Below, in pieces: positions 62,820 to 64,000 of a stretch of DNA of 64,000 nt. Source of the stretch: Bradyrhizobium sp. Ash2021. Its GTDB lineage: Bacteria; Pseudomonadota; Alphaproteobacteria; Rhizobiales; Xanthobacteraceae. The first letter of the stretch is position 1; each line of letters begins with the position of its first letter. Location of the stretch: contig NZ_CP100604.1 in assembly GCF_031202265.1 (NCBI RefSeq), positions 4,818,501-4,882,500 on the forward strand. The letters run 5' to 3'. The translations under genes were made by a program, and so were the position numbers. The notes under the pieces were generated by a model. The model worked only from the letters and a program-made list of their open reading frames with translations. It was not told the origin of the DNA and did no database searches.

Positions 62820-63788
62820 TTACTCGATCCTCAGCTTCGCATCGTGCACGACCTTGCCCCACTTCTCCATTTCCAGCTTGATCCGTGCGGCGAATTCATC
62901 CGGTGTGTCCGCCACCGCCTTGAAGCCGAGCACGGCGAGGCGCTCGGTCAGGTCCGGCTGCCCGACAGCCTTGGCGATCTCGCGATAAAGCAGGTCAACG
63001 ATCTCCTTCGGGGTCCCCGCCGGCGCGACGATACCGGTGAGGGTGTCGGCTTCCTGATCCCTGATGCCCTGTTCGGCGAAGGTCGGCACGCCGGGTATTC
63101 CGCCCGCGCGTTCGTTTGCCGCAACACCGAGCGCGCGGAGTTGCCCGGACTGGATCGCCGAGAGCGAGGACGGCAGTGCGGTGAAGGCGATCGGCGTATG
63201 CCCGCCGACCGTAGCCTGGACCGCCGGAGCAGCACCTGTAAACGGCACATGCACCAGGTCGAGATTGAACGCCAGCCGAAACAATTCGCCGCCGAGATGT
63301 GGCGTCGAGCCGACGCCAGGACCCGCAAAGCTGTATTTGCCGGGATTGTCTCGAATAAGCTGCACCAGTTCCGGCAGCGATTTGGCCGGCACCAACGGGT
63401 TGACCACGACCACATTCGGAGACGCTGCGACCAGCGTCACCGGGGCAAAATCCTTCACCGCATCGTACGGCACCCTGGCGTAGAGGCTGGGATTGACCAT
63501 GAATCCGGTGCTGATCGCCATGATGGTGTAACCATCCGGGGTCGCGCGCGCGACCTGGCCGGCCGCGGTGTTTCCGCCCGCGCCGCCGACATTCTCCACA
63601 AAGAACTGCTGGCCGAGCGCATCGGAGAGTTTCTGTGACACCATGCGCGCGATGGCGTCGGTCGGCCCGCCGGCCGGAAATCCGACCACCACGCGCACCG
63701 GCCGGTTTGGATAGCTTTGCGCCGAGGCTGGCGGGACACCGCACAACAACAACACGGCTGCGCACGATATTCGCAAAATGGCCGCCAT
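62820..63788 (-). CDS. Tripartite tricarboxylate transporter (Bug/TctC) binding protein
   Basis: A 322-aa periplasmic binding protein. The start is ATG 63788 with GGGGGAAAGCGCC upstream (a TTG 15 bases earlier is also in frame). Signal peptide: LRISCAAVLLLCGVPPASAQ. Bug-family blocks are RVVVGFPAGGPTDAIARMVS, ENVGGAGGNTAAGQVARATP and PGKYSFAGPGVGSTPHLGGE. No TctA/TctB membrane genes lie beside it, which is common for orphan Bug proteins. Ligand probably a carboxylate. Confidence 0.94.
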   Translation of the reverse strand: MAAILRISCAAVLLLCGVPPASAQSYPNRPVRVVVGFPAGGPTDAIARMVSQKLSDALGQQFFVENVGGAGGNTAAGQVARATPDGYTIMAISTGFMVNPSLYARVPYDAVKDFAPVTLVAASPNVVVVNPLVPAKSLPELVQLIRDNPGKYSFAGPGVGSTPHLGGELFRLAFNLDLVHVPFTGAAPAVQATVGGHTPIAFTALPSSLSAIQSGQLRALGVAANERAGGIPGVPTFAEQGIRDQEADTLTGIVAPAGTPKEIVDLLYREIAKAVGQPDLTERLAVLGFKAVADTPDEFAARIKLEMEKWGKVVHDAKLRIE

Positions 63789-63875
63789 GGCGCTTTCCCC
63801 CAAATATGCTTGTTGGCGCCATCATCGGCGACGGCGGCGCGCAGAACAAGGGGAGAGGGCGACGGCGTGCCTTCG

Positions 63876-64000
63876 TTATTTCTTCAACAGCGGTTTGATC
63901 CGCTCTTCCAGTTCCTCGAACGACATGCTGCCCTTGAGCCGCTCGCCATTGACGAAGAAGGTCGGTGTCGAATCCACCTTCAAGGCATCCACCGCATATC
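63876..64000 (-). CDS. DsbA-family thioredoxin-like protein (3' end only)
   Basis: The last 41 codons of a gene entering from the right edge. They read VDSTPTFFVNGERLKG followed by a helical MSFEELEERIKPLLKK tail. The cis-proline loop (STPTFF) and the following FVNG are hallmarks of DsbA-type disulfide oxidoreductases (2-hydroxychromene isomerase/DsbA fold). The CxxC site is outside the window. Confidence 0.85.
   Translation of the reverse strand, partial: YAVDALKVDSTPTFFVNGERLKGSMSFEELEERIKPLLKK

Overview
The window looks like chromosome of a Bradyrhizobium-type alphaproteobacterium (Nitrobacteraceae). It is GC-rich, carries the cyclic beta-(1,3)(1,6)-glucan genes ndvB-ndvD-ndvC known from soybean bradyrhizobia, a one-step phosphatidylcholine synthase (pcs), a NasT-NasS/NirA nitrate-assimilation block, IalB, several periplasmic-binding-protein transport systems, and many dispersed palindromic repeats of the kinds common between Bradyrhizobium genes. 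The genus is inferred from gene content and recalled sequence families; no search was run.

Layout. 1-1.4 kb: decayed accessory DNA (small hypothetical genes, a frameshifted DUF1254/DUF1214 remnant, a Cys4 mini-protein with lost 3' end) abutting the 3' end of a tRNA-Lys(TTT). 1.7-7.4 kb: glucan cluster ndvB, ndvD, ndvC and a small membrane protein. 7.5-14.1 kb: a SPOR-like membrane protein, glmU, a repeat-filled gap, glmS and a DUF502 protein. 14.2-15.2 kb: a small GIY-YIG nuclease gene bracketed by inverted copies of a palindromic repeat. 15.2-21.4 kb: recG, sdhE, mfd. 21.5-26.7 kb: PRC-barrel protein, then a same-strand group of a family-5 solute-binding protein, a degenerate adenylate-forming enzyme and a degenerate REC/GGDEF-like protein. 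26.9-34.5 kb: ialB, hspQ, AEC transporter, UbiH/COQ6-type hydroxylase, pcs-terC, quinone oxidoreductase, class-III aminotransferase. 34.7-41.8 kb: rimO; nasT-nasS; nirA with a reductase that joins an RnfB-like Fe-S motif to a CysJ-like FAD/NADPH module. 42.2-50.1 kb: pxpBCA 5-oxoprolinase, RraA-like aldolase, a cupin resembling hydroxynitrile lyase, FkbM methyltransferase, DUF2147, PheC, DUF1993. 50.2-57.2 kb: sugar-type ABC importer with a 2-hydroxyacid dehydrogenase and an amidase. 57.7-64 kb: LTXXQ protein, porin pseudogene, VOC / flavin monooxygenase / MFS cluster, PilZ protein, TTT binding protein and the tail of a DsbA-like gene.

How genes work together. GlmS and GlmU make UDP-GlcNAc. 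NasS-NasT sense nitrate and should release transcription of nirA through its leader; the flavoprotein encoded after nirA is the likely electron donor. SdhE and Mfd genes overlap by four bases, as do pcs/terC, nasT/nasS, nirA/reductase and pxpB/pxpC, so these are translationally coupled pairs.

The most unusual feature is the GIY-YIG unit at 14.19-15.21 kb. A 76-bp perfect inverted repeat brackets the gene, and each spacer of the adjacent tandem repeat array contains a copy of the gene's own 3' end. This suggests a REP-like mobile family served by a GIY-YIG nuclease.
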